Below, piece after piece: positions 26,166 to 33,543 of a stretch of DNA of 64,000 bases. The notes beneath the pieces were generated by a model, which saw only the letters and a list, made by a program, of their open reading frames with translations, ran no database searches and had not been told where the DNA came from. The translations under genes and the position numbers were made by a program. Source of the DNA: CAZGWE01 sp964529405 (GTDB lineage Bacteria > Patescibacteriota > UBA1384 > XYA2-FULL-43-10 > 1-14-0-10-43-13); assembly GCA_964529405.1 (NCBI GenBank), contig CAZGWE010000002.1:1-64000 (forward strand). The letters run 5' to 3'. Within the stretch, counting starts at the first letter, position 1, and each line of letters begins with the position of its first letter.

Positions 26166-27380
26166 ATGGCAACATTAAAGCGAAATAGAATCAGGGCGTA
26201 TTTTTTCCTCGGGTTTTTTCTTGCTCCCCTTTTTTTGTTTTCGCCTGCCTTTGCTGAAAGTAACGCTGTTTTGATCAATGAGGTTTATTACAACGTGGCC
26301 AAAGAGCGGGGTCGGGAGGGTGATGATGAATGGGTCGAATTATACAATTGCGGTACTGGAGCCGTTAATCTAAAAAATTGGCACATCGCCGACAATAAAA
26401 AGAACCGATTGTTGAGCGCTGTTGACCTGATTGTGCCGGCACAAAGCTACGTCTTAATTTCTAAATCTAAATTAACCTGGTCCAAGTGGAATGAAAACGC
26501 CGACAAGATCGCAACCGCCGCAATTATCGAACTTCTTGAGCCGATCGGCAATGGCCTTGGCAACAGCGGCGACCGTCTTACTTTGTATGACGCTGCCGAC
26601 CAGATTGCCGACCAGATCAGCTGGGGCAATGACCAATCATATTTCAAACTCTCGGCCGCCAAGAAAGGTTGTTCATCGGAACGAAATGATCTTTGCCAAG
26701 ACCGGGATTGGCCCAACGACTTTGCCAGTCAAGGCCGCCCGACGCCTGGCTATCAATGGCAAAAACCAACTTATTCGCGAGAGGTCAAACTTTCAGAAAT
26801 TTCACCCCATCCTTTAGAGGGTAGCGCTTCTGAGTTTATTGAGATTTATAATGAGGGAAAAACATTAATTGATTTATCGGGCTGGACCCTTGTCGATGCC
26901 AGCGGTAAATCTTATTTTACTATCAAGGAAACAGAAATTGCCGCCGGCCAATACCTCGTCTTTAACAAGGAGAAGACCCGTCTGACACTGAATGATAAGG
27001 GGGACATGGTGCGGTTGGCTGATCCCAACGGGGCAATAGCGAGCGAAGTTGTTTATGATAGCGCCAAAAGAGGCCAAGGCATTTCATTAATTGACGGGTT
27101 CTGGCAATGGACGATGAAAATCACGCCGGAGACTCAAAATATTTTGGTTATGCCGGAGAGCGAGGATAGGTTGGCAATCTTGCCAATTAAGCAAGATAAT
27201 GTTAAAATTACCAGTTATCCGCAACAGGCTCAGATTGATGTTATTCCAGCAATCAAGGCGGAATTGCCGGATACCGGCTCCGGCCAAACCGCGCCTTTTT
27301 ATTTTTCATTAACCGTTTGCAGCTTATGGAAAGCGTTTCAAAAAGTGAAGAAGAAACATATCAACTCGCCGCCGGCTTAG
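26166..27380 (+). CDS. Secreted lamin-tail-domain protein with LPDTG sorting-type tail
   Basis: 404 residues. A signal peptide ends near SPAFA-ES. Two lamin-tail (LTD) domains follow, about residues 30-165 (VLINEVYYN, DEWVELYNCGTGAVNLKNWHIAD) and 205-320 (LSEISPHPLEGSASEFIEIYNEGKTLIDLSGWTLVD). Near the C-terminus comes LPDTG, a short hydrophobic stretch and KKK, the order of a sortase signal, although the hydrophobic part is short and ends in an extra tail. No sortase gene is in the window. The last 55 bases overlap tsaE in another frame. Probably displayed on the cell surface. Confidence 0.78.
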   Translation: MATLKRNRIRAYFFLGFFLAPLFLFSPAFAESNAVLINEVYYNVAKERGREGDDEWVELYNCGTGAVNLKNWHIADNKKNRLLSAVDLIVPAQSYVLISKSKLTWSKWNENADKIATAAIIELLEPIGNGLGNSGDRLTLYDAADQIADQISWGNDQSYFKLSAAKKGCSSERNDLCQDRDWPNDFASQGRPTPGYQWQKPTYSREVKLSEISPHPLEGSASEFIEIYNEGKTLIDLSGWTLVDASGKSYFTIKETEIAAGQYLVFNKEKTRLTLNDKGDMVRLADPNGAIASEVVYDSAKRGQGISLIDGFWQWTMKITPETQNILVMPESEDRLAILPIKQDNVKITSYPQQAQIDVIPAIKAELPDTGSGQTAPFYFSLTVCSLWKAFQKVKKKHINSPPA

Positions 27381-27772
27381 CCGCCAAGCTTCGAGGCGGT
27401 GATATTTTAGCTTTGTCGGGAGATCTGGGCAGCGGGAAAACTACTTTTACCAAGGGCATCGCCCAAGCTTTGGGTCTTGACCGGCCGGTCACCAGCCCGA
27501 CTTTTGTTTTAATGAAAGAATACAAACTAAACGACAAATGCCAAATGACGAACGTCAGAGCGAGAGGGACCAGATATCTGGTTCATGTTGACGCATATAG
27601 AATGCGGTCGGCCAGTGAAGCTGAAAGTATCGGCCTGGCAGAATTTTTTGTTCGGGACGATGCTATTACGGTAATTGAATGGCCCGAGAAAATTATTGAA
27701 ATATTGCCGTCCCGGACCAGATGGATTGAGTTCGGATATATTAATGACAATACGAGAAGAATTACATTTTAG
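27326..27772 (+). CDS. tsaE: tRNA threonylcarbamoyladenosine factor TsaE, with an inserted segment
   Basis: ATPase needed for the t6A modification of ANN-decoding tRNAs, together with TsaB and TsaD. About 148 residues from the ATG at 27326. Walker A GDLGSGKTT, switch region TSPTFVLMKEY, HVDAYR and IEWPEK are conserved. Between MKEYK and YLVHVDAY lies an extra segment of about 18 residues (nt 27527-27580) whose DNA resembles a short tandem repeat (ACGACAAATGCCAAATGACGAACG region); the family normally has only a few residues there. Overlaps the end of the preceding gene by 55 bases; tsaB follows. Confidence 0.92.
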   Translation: MESVSKSEEETYQLAAGLAAKLRGGDILALSGDLGSGKTTFTKGIAQALGLDRPVTSPTFVLMKEYKLNDKCQMTNVRARGTRYLVHVDAYRMRSASEAESIGLAEFFVRDDAITVIEWPEKIIEILPSRTRWIEFGYINDNTRRITF

Positions 27773-27781
27773 TTTAGCGCC

Positions 27782-28186
27782 ATGTATTTATACATAAGCA
27801 CAATTGATAAAACAATTATACTTAGGCTTTTTGACGCCGCTGGTAAATTAATCAACCAAAAGTTGTGGCAGACAAACGTAAACCACTCGAAAGAGCTATT
27901 ACCCTCCCTGGAAGTTTTTTTAATCGACAACGGGCAAAGTAAAAATGATCTACGGGGTATTGTTGTTTTTCGCGGTCCCGGTTCTTATACCGGCCTGCGG
28001 GTCGGGATGGCTACGGCTAATATGCTGGCCATGGCTCTAAATATTCCTTTAATCGGTGTTGAGAGGGAGCCCGTTGAGACGCTCAACGGGCAAATACTGG
28101 GTTGTCTTGAAGAGCAAAAAAACTTTTTAAAACCTGTTCTGCCGTTGTATCCGGCGGAGCCCCACATTACCCGACGAAAAAACTAG
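27782..28186 (+). CDS. tsaB: Short TsaB-type protein
   Basis: Inactive-paralog partner of TsaD in t6A synthesis. 134 residues, much shorter than the usual 220 or so. The N-terminal ASKHA half is recognisable (LYISTIDKTIILRLFD, GIVVFRGPGSYTGLRVGMATANMLAMALNIPLIGV), while the second half is reduced to a tail (LPLYPAEPHITRRKN), a form often seen in reduced genomes. Within it, a 10-base perfect inverted repeat (28069-28091) encodes EPVETLNG, possibly an inserted palindrome. Nine bases after tsaE. Confidence 0.85.
   Translation: MYLYISTIDKTIILRLFDAAGKLINQKLWQTNVNHSKELLPSLEVFLIDNGQSKNDLRGIVVFRGPGSYTGLRVGMATANMLAMALNIPLIGVEREPVETLNGQILGCLEEQKNFLKPVLPLYPAEPHITRRKN
28069..28091. repeat. Perfect inverted repeat inside tsaB
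   Basis: GCCCGTTGAG and CTCAACGGGC, each ten bases, flank a three-base loop ACG. It codes in frame for EPVETLNG at a point where the TsaB fold normally passes straight on. The structure is too perfect to be a usual coding constraint. Confidence 0.5.
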
Positions 28187-28207
28187 ACGGGCGCTCTGCC
28201 CTTTTGA

Positions 28208-28213
28208 TATAAT
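28208..28213 (+). promoter_or_regulatory. Extended -10 promoter of the LCP gene
   Basis: TGATATAAT (extended -10 form) with TATAAT at 28208-28213, nine bases before the ATG at 28223. There is no clear -35 and no ribosome-binding site, so this looks like another leaderless transcript. Confidence 0.5.
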
Positions 28214-28222
28214 GGTTATCGC

Positions 28223-29626
28223 ATGGATCTCAACATAAAAACAAAAAATAATTCCGGAAAGGGGCTGATCGCAAAGAAGACCAAAGAGAAATCCTCTTTT
28301 TTTAGAAGAAAGCCGGTCAGGATAACCATTCTTGTTTCAGGGCTAGTTTTTGTTTTTATTGCCACTTTTTTGGCCTTTATTTACGCTACCGGTTCGAAAA
28401 TTTTTGTCTTGCCCGATGGGGAGAGCCGCAACCCCTTTTCGAAAGGAATCGCAGCTTCTTCAATCCTGAAGGGAGTCGAAGATGATCGGGTCAACGTTTT
28501 AGTAATGGGAATTGGCGGCATAAACCACCCGGGAGGGCAGCTAACCGATTCAATGATGTTGGTGAGCTTAAAGCCCAAAAGAGGTTCGCTTGCCATGCTT
28601 TCTATTCCCCGTGACCTCTATGTGCCTGTTGCCGACCATAATATCTCAACCAAGCTCAACGAAGTTTACACTTTGGGCGATAAAGAGAAGAAAGGCAGCG
28701 GGCCGACTTTGGTCAAAAAGACTGTTTCTAATGTTTTGGGCGTCCCCATTCATTATTATGTCACTCTGGATTTTAGCGGTTTCGAAAAGTTTATTGATGA
28801 AATTGGCGGAGTTGATGTTTATGCTGACAAGACTCTCTACGACCCTTATTATCCCGATGAAAAAATGGAGGGTTACGAGCCGTTTAGCATTAAAATCGGC
28901 CAGCATCATCTGGACGGCAAAACTGCTCTAAAATACGCCCGTTCCCGCGAAACAACTTCGGATTTCGACCGTTCGGCCCGCCAGCAGAAAATCGCCGTGG
29001 CCGCTAAAGAAAAAGTTTTAAGATTGGGTTTTTTGGCTAACCCGAAGAAAGTTTATGATCTGGTTGTGGTTGTCAGCGACCACGCCAGAACCGACTTTTC
29101 TCCGGCTGAAATTAAGGATTTTGCCAAGGAGATTAAAGATATTGAAAGCGATAAAATGTTTTCTGCCGTACTTGCCTCCGGTTCTGACGGGCCGCTGGTG
29201 TCCGACTCGAGCTCCGGCACATACTACCTTGTACCCAAAGCCGGCAAAAATGATTTTAGCGAAGTGGCTAAAATCGCCAAAAACATTTTCGACTCCGCTG
29301 AAGCCCAAAAAGAAAAAGCTTTAATCGAAATCCTCAACGGTTCAAAGACAGCTGGCAATGCCCTAAAATTGTCTGATGATCTGAAATTGTCCGATTTTCA
29401 AATCATTAATGTTGGCAATGCCGGGGAAAATTACGAGAAAACCGTAATATTTGATTACTCGGGCGGGGCCAAGAAAAAAACGCTCGAAGCGCTTAAAGCT
29501 AAGCTTGGGGTTGGGGCGGTCCAAAAAACACCGGATGAGGAGACAAAAGCCGAGATTACCATTATCGTGGGCAACGATTATGCGCCGGCTGTTTCTGGCG
29601 CGACAACTAAGGCGGGCGAGCAGTAA
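28223..29626 (+). CDS. LytR-CpsA-Psr (LCP) family protein with LytR_C domain
   Basis: Membrane-anchored enzyme that attaches glycans to the cell wall or other carriers. 467 residues: one transmembrane helix (about 32-55), LCP domain (about 85-260) with VLVMGIGGINHPGGQLTDSMMLVSL, LSIPRDLYVPV and ALKYARSRETTSDFDRSARQQ (the conserved Asp and Arg residues that bind the pyrophosphate lipid), then a C-terminal LytR_C-like domain (about 370-460, ALIEILNGSKTAGNA). The many glycosyltransferases of the window may make its substrate. Confidence 0.92.
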   Translation: MDLNIKTKNNSGKGLIAKKTKEKSSFFRRKPVRITILVSGLVFVFIATFLAFIYATGSKIFVLPDGESRNPFSKGIAASSILKGVEDDRVNVLVMGIGGINHPGGQLTDSMMLVSLKPKRGSLAMLSIPRDLYVPVADHNISTKLNEVYTLGDKEKKGSGPTLVKKTVSNVLGVPIHYYVTLDFSGFEKFIDEIGGVDVYADKTLYDPYYPDEKMEGYEPFSIKIGQHHLDGKTALKYARSRETTSDFDRSARQQKIAVAAKEKVLRLGFLANPKKVYDLVVVVSDHARTDFSPAEIKDFAKEIKDIESDKMFSAVLASGSDGPLVSDSSSGTYYLVPKAGKNDFSEVAKIAKNIFDSAEAQKEKALIEILNGSKTAGNALKLSDDLKLSDFQIINVGNAGENYEKTVIFDYSGGAKKKTLEALKAKLGVGAVQKTPDEETKAEITIIVGNDYAPAVSGATTKAGEQ

Positions 29627-29639
29627 GAATAACTAAAAG

Positions 29640-29727
29640 CCTAATTCGTGTCGGGTAGCGCGTATAATGTATCAGGCAATAATTCAATTCTTAATGCCTG
29701 ATACGCTGTACGTAATGCGGAATTAGG
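29640..29727. repeat. Palindromic element of 88 bp
   Basis: CCTAATTC at the left end matches GAATTAGG at the right. Inside, GTATCAGGCA pairs perfectly with TGCCTGATAC around a 16-base loop. It lies between the LCP gene and a membrane-protein gene on the same strand and may also terminate transcription. Size and form resemble the elements at 22176 and 36747, without the same sequence. Confidence 0.55.
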
Positions 29728-29744
29728 AATTTAGGCGCTGGCTC

Positions 29745-30308
29745 TTGGCTTTCCTTCACCACAAATTTACCCGCAAAACACTTTTGGCGCTAATATTAAT
29801 TTGGAGCGTGGCGTCTTTTTGGTATCTGAATCCCCTAACGGTCGCCCGCGCCATCGTTGTTTTATTGGGAATTCTTGGTTTTGTCTTTATCTGCTATGAA
29901 ATTGTGCCGGCTTTTCTACTTATCCTGCTCTCCTTTACGACCTCTTACGCCCTTTACGGTTTTTTCCTTAGCCTTAATGTGCCTATCTGGCAGATTATGA
30001 TTGCTATACTAATCATTTTCGGTTATTTGTTTACTTACTTTGAACAAAAAACCGGCATATTGGGTAATAAAAGACTGGTTTATCTTATTCTTTTCTCTTT
30101 GATTATCCTTGAAGTATTTATGGTTATGAGTTATTTTCTAATTAATCCGCTTGGCCAAAGCCTGGTTATTTCCACCGTCAGCTACTTATTTTCAGGATTC
30201 TGCTTTGCCGTACTGGCCAAACGGGAAGATGTGCGCTTTTCTACCTACATTATTATCGCCGTGTTGGTGATAGCCGCCGTCTTCTTAACTTCTGTTTGGA
30301 GTATTTAA
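29745..30308 (+). CDS. Multi-helix membrane protein
   Basis: 187 residues with six hydrophobic segments: about 12-28, 34-52, 55-75, 80-97, 110-130, 140-155 and a last helix near 165-183 that overlaps this count. The start is uncertain: TTG at 29745 is the earliest candidate after the palindromic element, and no good ribosome-binding site is visible. No catalytic motif. Function unknown. Confidence 0.6.
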   Translation: MAFLHHKFTRKTLLALILIWSVASFWYLNPLTVARAIVVLLGILGFVFICYEIVPAFLLILLSFTTSYALYGFFLSLNVPIWQIMIAILIIFGYLFTYFEQKTGILGNKRLVYLILFSLIILEVFMVMSYFLINPLGQSLVISTVSYLFSGFCFAVLAKREDVRFSTYIIIAVLVIAAVFLTSVWSI

Positions 30309-30363
30309 GATTTAAGTTTTCCGACTTTTTCGGTTATAATGTGGGGCAGGGAGATTATTTTAT

Positions 30364-31365
30364 ATGAAAAAGAAGATTTCCGGTCTGCTGGTAAAGTTTA
30401 AACAAGCTCTTAGACCGTTTTTTTTGTACCTTAATAAAGCCGGCGCGGCGGTTGTCGAGACCAAGAATAGGCTCATCACCGATACAGTCCGGAAAGTGCT
30501 GAAAAAAGCCGCGCTCTTTTCGGCCATTTTATTACTGGTTGTTGAAACTGTTTTTGCATTTTTTGTTTATGGTTATAACAAAGACGACAAAATAACGCGA
30601 ACCGTTGCCAGCGTCGTTCCTTATCCGGTAGCAATCGCCAATCAATATGTCATAACTTATCGGGATTATTTGCGCCAGAGAGACTATATCCACCATTTCT
30701 ATCAGGCCACCGACCAGGCCAATGTTGACCTGGCGGAAGTTGACAAGCAGGTTATTGACCAGCTTATAGAGAACAAGATCATCGCTTATCAGGCTTCTGT
30801 TAACGGTATTAAGATAAGCAAAAAAGAGGTAGATGAATCGTTTGCCACCATTATTGACCAGAACGGCGGCGAAGAAAAGGTCGTCAAGGTTCTCTTCGAC
30901 CTTTATGGTTTGGATATAAAATCTTTTCGTATTTTAATTAAGGATCAGCTTGTACGGGATAAGATCAACGAGGATTTGATTATGAGGGTGCAGGTGAGCC
31001 ATATTTTAATTAGGGTAGAGGCAGGCGCAACGGCTGAAAAAACGGCGGAAGCAAAGAAAAGGGCAGACGATCTTGTAGTTCAGGCGAGGGGCGGAGCGGA
31101 TTTCGTCGAGTTGGCCAAAAAAAATTCGGAGGATGTTAATAGCAGCGATCAAGGCGGAGTACTTAAGCCGTTTGCCCGCGGCGAAATGGTCGAGGCTTTT
31201 TCTAATGCTGCTTTTGATACGGCGGTTGGCTCTATTTCTGATGCAGTCCAGACGGATTATGGTTGGCACATCATCAAGGTTGAAGCTAAGACGGGAAAAA
31301 TCGATAAGACATTTAATAACTGGCTGACAGAAGCCAAGAAAAGCGCTTTAATCATAAAATTTTAA
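30364..31365 (+). CDS. Membrane-anchored PpiC-type peptidyl-prolyl isomerase
   Basis: Extracytoplasmic folding factor of the SurA/PrsA kind. 333 residues: a basic N-terminus, one transmembrane helix (about 47-68), a SurA_N-like helical domain (about 90-205, with VDKQVIDQLIENKIIAYQA), and a parvulin domain (about 212-305: VSHILIRVEAGATAEKTAEAKKRADDLV, FVELAKKNSEDVNSSDQGGVL, and YGWHIIKVEAK). TATAAT at 30335-30340 and GGGAG before the ATG give it its own promoter. Confidence 0.9.
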   Translation: MKKKISGLLVKFKQALRPFFLYLNKAGAAVVETKNRLITDTVRKVLKKAALFSAILLLVVETVFAFFVYGYNKDDKITRTVASVVPYPVAIANQYVITYRDYLRQRDYIHHFYQATDQANVDLAEVDKQVIDQLIENKIIAYQASVNGIKISKKEVDESFATIIDQNGGEEKVVKVLFDLYGLDIKSFRILIKDQLVRDKINEDLIMRVQVSHILIRVEAGATAEKTAEAKKRADDLVVQARGGADFVELAKKNSEDVNSSDQGGVLKPFARGEMVEAFSNAAFDTAVGSISDAVQTDYGWHIIKVEAKTGKIDKTFNNWLTEAKKSALIIKF

Positions 31366-31393
31366 TAAGCCGGGCTATCGCATCTTGTTCTTT

Positions 31394-31534
31394 ATGGACC
31401 AGCAGAAAGTTATTAAAAAAATTGCTATTTCAGTACTGGCGGTTGTCTCGATCGTTATTGCAATTTACGGTTTTTGGAGTTGGCGCGAAAAACAAGCGTC
31501 CCAACCGGTCAGACAGGAGAGGGAGATACGGTAA
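31394..31534 (+). CDS. 46-residue single-helix membrane protein
   Basis: Short gene starting with MDQQKVIKKIAISVL, with one transmembrane helix (about residues 9-28) and a basic Gln/Arg-rich tail ending REIR. It lies 28 bases downstream of the PpiC gene, so it is probably co-transcribed. The pattern of basic N-terminus, helix and charged tail supports translation, but no ribosome-binding site is strong. Function unknown. Confidence 0.45.
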   Translation: MDQQKVIKKIAISVLAVVSIVIAIYGFWSWREKQASQPVRQEREIR

Positions 31535-31539
31535 AAATC

Positions 31540-31615
31540 CGAAATTCAAAGTTTGAAATTAAAATTTCAAAACATTTTGAAAATTGATCATTTGGATTTA
31601 GGTATTCGATGTTAG
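31540..31615. repeat. AT-rich low-complexity repeat (GAAATT/AAAATTT units)
   Basis: The gap contains degenerate units such as GAAATTCAAAG, TTTGAAATTAAAATTTC and TTTTGAAAATTG. Similar AT-rich units make up the in-frame insert in the CopA ATPase at 57279-57341. No gene seen. Confidence 0.4.
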
Positions 31616-31628
31616 GATTTTAATTAGA

Positions 31629-32600
31629 ATGATAGATTTTCAATCACTTCTCAAAAAATCGTGGCAAATTACGCTCAAAAACAGATTCCTCTGGTACCTG
31701 GGTTTTTTGTCCGGCGGAATTGGTGCCAATTGGTTTAGCAATAGTCTGAATTATCAAGCCGATAATTCAACTTGGGAGCGTCTTGAGCATTGGCGCAATA
31801 GTTTGCCGGAAGGTACTTCAACCGGTTTGGTTAAAGCCGGTTCGGGGGAATTGGGCAAGATGTTGAGACAATCATTGTCTTCAAATTATTACGACTTTGA
31901 CAAGTATCTAACTGCCGGAGTAGTTATGGCCGTAGTTTTGTTGTCGGTTATTGTTTACATCAATATTACGGCTAAAGTCTCGATTGTCCGGTCTGTTTTT
32001 TTGCTCAACGACGGCAAAGAGATGGGTTTCAAGAAGGCCTGGCTCGAAGGCCATCGCTTTTTCTGGCGACGTTTAAGTTTTGGCGTGGTTATGGTTCTGC
32101 TGGTTTCGGCGCCCCTGTTTTTGTTAGTAATCCCGGTGATTTTGTTGGGAATTTATGAAATGGCGCTGCCAGCCATAATACTGGGAGCAGTTTTCTTTGT
32201 GTTGCTGATGGCATATTGGTTTTACCTTGGGTTTATTGCAACTTATGCCGAGCGGATTTTATTGCTGGAAAAGGTGCGTCCGGTCGAATCATTGAAGCGG
32301 GGCCTCAAATTGTTTAACCGTAATTGGAAAAGCCTTTTGCTGCTCTTCTTGATTTTGTTAGCAGCAGGAATCGGCGCAGGCCTATTGATAGCGATGGCGT
32401 TAACACTGGCAGGAGCGCTGTTCTTCGGTTTGGGTATGCTTGTTTATGCCATAGCCGGCCAGATTCTAACCATAATTTATGCCGTGATTGTTTGTCTTGT
32501 CCTGCTTGGCGGCTTGATTGTCCTGACAGGTTTCTGCGGCGCCTTTATCTCGGCTAATTACACCTTGGGCTACCTGGAAGTCGCCAAACTAAAAAAGTAA
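31629..32600 (+). CDS. Multi-pass membrane protein
   Basis: 323 residues. The N-terminus (MIDFQSLLKKSWQITLKNRFLWYLGFLSG) is a pattern common in uncharacterised CPR membrane proteins related to the glycerophosphodiesterase membrane-domain type. About six long hydrophobic helices follow from residue 95, with an interspersed RGLKLFNRNWKSLL segment. No enzyme motif. Ends 12 bases before a strong bidirectional terminator. Confidence 0.7.
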   Translation: MIDFQSLLKKSWQITLKNRFLWYLGFLSGGIGANWFSNSLNYQADNSTWERLEHWRNSLPEGTSTGLVKAGSGELGKMLRQSLSSNYYDFDKYLTAGVVMAVVLLSVIVYINITAKVSIVRSVFLLNDGKEMGFKKAWLEGHRFFWRRLSFGVVMVLLVSAPLFLLVIPVILLGIYEMALPAIILGAVFFVLLMAYWFYLGFIATYAERILLLEKVRPVESLKRGLKLFNRNWKSLLLLFLILLAAGIGAGLLIAMALTLAGALFFGLGMLVYAIAGQILTIIYAVIVCLVLLGGLIVLTGFCGAFISANYTLGYLEVAKLKK

Positions 32601-32611
32601 CTAAAACTAAA

Positions 32612-32650
32612 AAAATCCATCTGCCGATAAATCAAGCAGGTGGATTTTTT
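32612..32650. terminator. Bidirectional intrinsic terminator
   Basis: AAAATCCA-t-CTGC pairs with GCAG-g-TGGATTTT around an 11-base loop. A-run on one side and T-run on the other allow it to end both the plus-strand membrane-protein gene and the minus-strand tRNA-Asp. Confidence 0.85.
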
Positions 32651-32654
32651 TTAT

Positions 32655-32731
32655 TGGCGGGAGCGACCGGACTCGAACCGGCGACCTCTTCCGTGACAGG
32701 GAAGCGTTCTAACCAGCTGAACTACGCCCCC
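32655..32731 (-). tRNA. tRNA-Asp (GTC)
   Basis: 77 bases with encoded CCA. Acceptor GGGGGCG pairs with CGCTCCC (one G-T pair). Anticodon loop CTGTCAC gives GTC. The T arm has GGTTCGAGTCC. A natural target for queuosine, whose synthesis genes queA and queH are in the window. Confidence 0.96.
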
Positions 32732-32774
32732 AGAATAGGAGAATTATAACATTTTTCCCTTCGAGAATCAATCA

Positions 32775-32803
32775 TTGACAAAAATGAGTTATTGTGATAT
32801 GAT
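32775..32803 (+). promoter_or_regulatory. Consensus-like promoter for a non-coding RNA
   Basis: TTGACA (32775-32780), a 17-base spacer and TATGAT (32798-32803). This is the best promoter match in the window and it drives no recognisable protein gene. Confidence 0.8.
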
Positions 32804-32809
32804 ACAAGA

Positions 32810-33112
32810 GTTTTTCGAGTCATGAGTCCTTTAGAGCTGTTTAACTTCAGGCGATAAATTCAGGATTGAGATTTATGATCAATCTTGCTCTGTCCCCTGA
32901 AAGCCGCAAGGTTGCCCGAGCAACCGGCGAGCCGGGGAGGAGAAGGAGGCGAATATGCGCCTCATGGTTGGAANNNNNNNNNNNNNNNNNNNNNNNNNNN
33001 NNNNNNNNNNNNNNNNNNNNNNNNNNNNNNNNNNNNNCGATTCGTCCCCGGGAAGAGGGGATTGTACCGGTGGTAGAGACAAGGGGGGTCGCGCTATGGG
33101 TGCGACCCCCCC
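32810..33112 (+). ncRNA. Structured non-coding RNA of unknown family, interrupted by 64 N
   Basis: Downstream of the strong promoter lies a GC-rich stretch with nested hairpins: GGTTGC-ccga-GCAACC inside GCC/GGC and TCCCC/GGGGA, then GAGGCG/CGCCTC, and beyond the gap CCCC/GGGG. CTTG-c-TCT (left) can pair with AGA-ga-CAAG (right) as a closing stem. It ends with a 10-bp hairpin, GGGGGGTCGC / GCGACCCCCC (33083-33111), with only a weak T-run after it. I do not see the conserved cores of RNase P, tmRNA, SRP or 6S RNA, but the gap hides part. The short readable frames across it have no ribosome-binding site. Confidence 0.6.
32974..33037. other. Assembly gap (64 N)
   Basis: Unresolved bases. It sits inside the structured RNA, so strong secondary structure or repeat variation may have broken the assembly; the true length is unknown. 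Confidence 0.99.
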
Positions 33113-33163
33113 ACCTTTATCGATTTAAATATACTTTGAACTAATAAGAAGTGAATACCACAA

Positions 33164-33203
33164 AAACTAAAAACCGCCCGTGTTTTGGAGCGGTTTTTAG
33201 TTT
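33164..33203. terminator. Perfect 14-bp stem terminator
   Basis: AAACTAAAAACCGC pairs exactly with GCGGTTTTTAGTTT around a 12-base loop. It can act in both directions; on the minus strand it closes the small DUF1059-like gene, on the plus strand it backs up the end of the RNA gene. Confidence 0.85.
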
Positions 33204-33218
33204 GGTGCCAATTAAATT

Positions 33219-33440
33219 TCAGGCGCGCTCTTCCTTATCTGTCATCATTTCTTCCTCTTCGTCCCTTTCCTCGGTCATATTGCCGATACCTTCACCTGGT
33301 TCTAACATATGACAAATGACATCGCCGTCCTCTTCGGTTACTTCTACCACGTCGTGTCCGCCGCCTCCGGCAGCGTGGTCAATGGCCTTGGCCTTATCTT
33401 CGGTTTTAAAATCGCAGTCGTGGTGCAGGCAAACATAAAT
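33219..33440 (-). CDS. Small DUF1059-like protein with an acidic tail; unusual start
   Basis: About 73 residues: IYVCLHHDCDFKTEDKAKAIDHAAGGGGHDVVEV resembles the C-x4-DCxF...HA...H pattern of DUF1059 proteins, followed by a very acidic tail. A promoter (TTGACA, 16 bases, TATGGT) overlaps the only in-frame ATG codons, so translation should begin further down. AAGGAGG (33453-33459) is followed by ATA and ATT codons but no in-frame ATG, GTG or TTG. ATT at 33440 is my tentative start. A 30-codon ATG frame at 33436 is the alternative. Confidence 0.5.
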   Translation of the reverse strand: MYVCLHHDCDFKTEDKAKAIDHAAGGGGHDVVEVTEEDGDVICHMLEPGEGIGNMTEERDEEEEMMTDKEERA

Positions 33441-33543
33441 CCGTCTTATCTTTCCTCCTTTTCTAAAAAGCCGAAACAACCATACCATTGCGACATTGAC
33501 TGTCAAGACCGGTTAAAAAATTCATACAAAGTATGATCAGTTT

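Noticed and set aside
32810..33112. Assignment of the structured RNA to RNase P, tmRNA, SRP or 6S RNA
   Set aside because: The universally conserved RNase P core, the tmRNA ends and the SRP GGAA-type loop are not visible in the readable part, so no family name is given.
32866..33144. Reading frames across the N run on both strands
   Set aside because: They exist only because N is translated as unknown, have no ribosome-binding sites and lie over a structured RNA.
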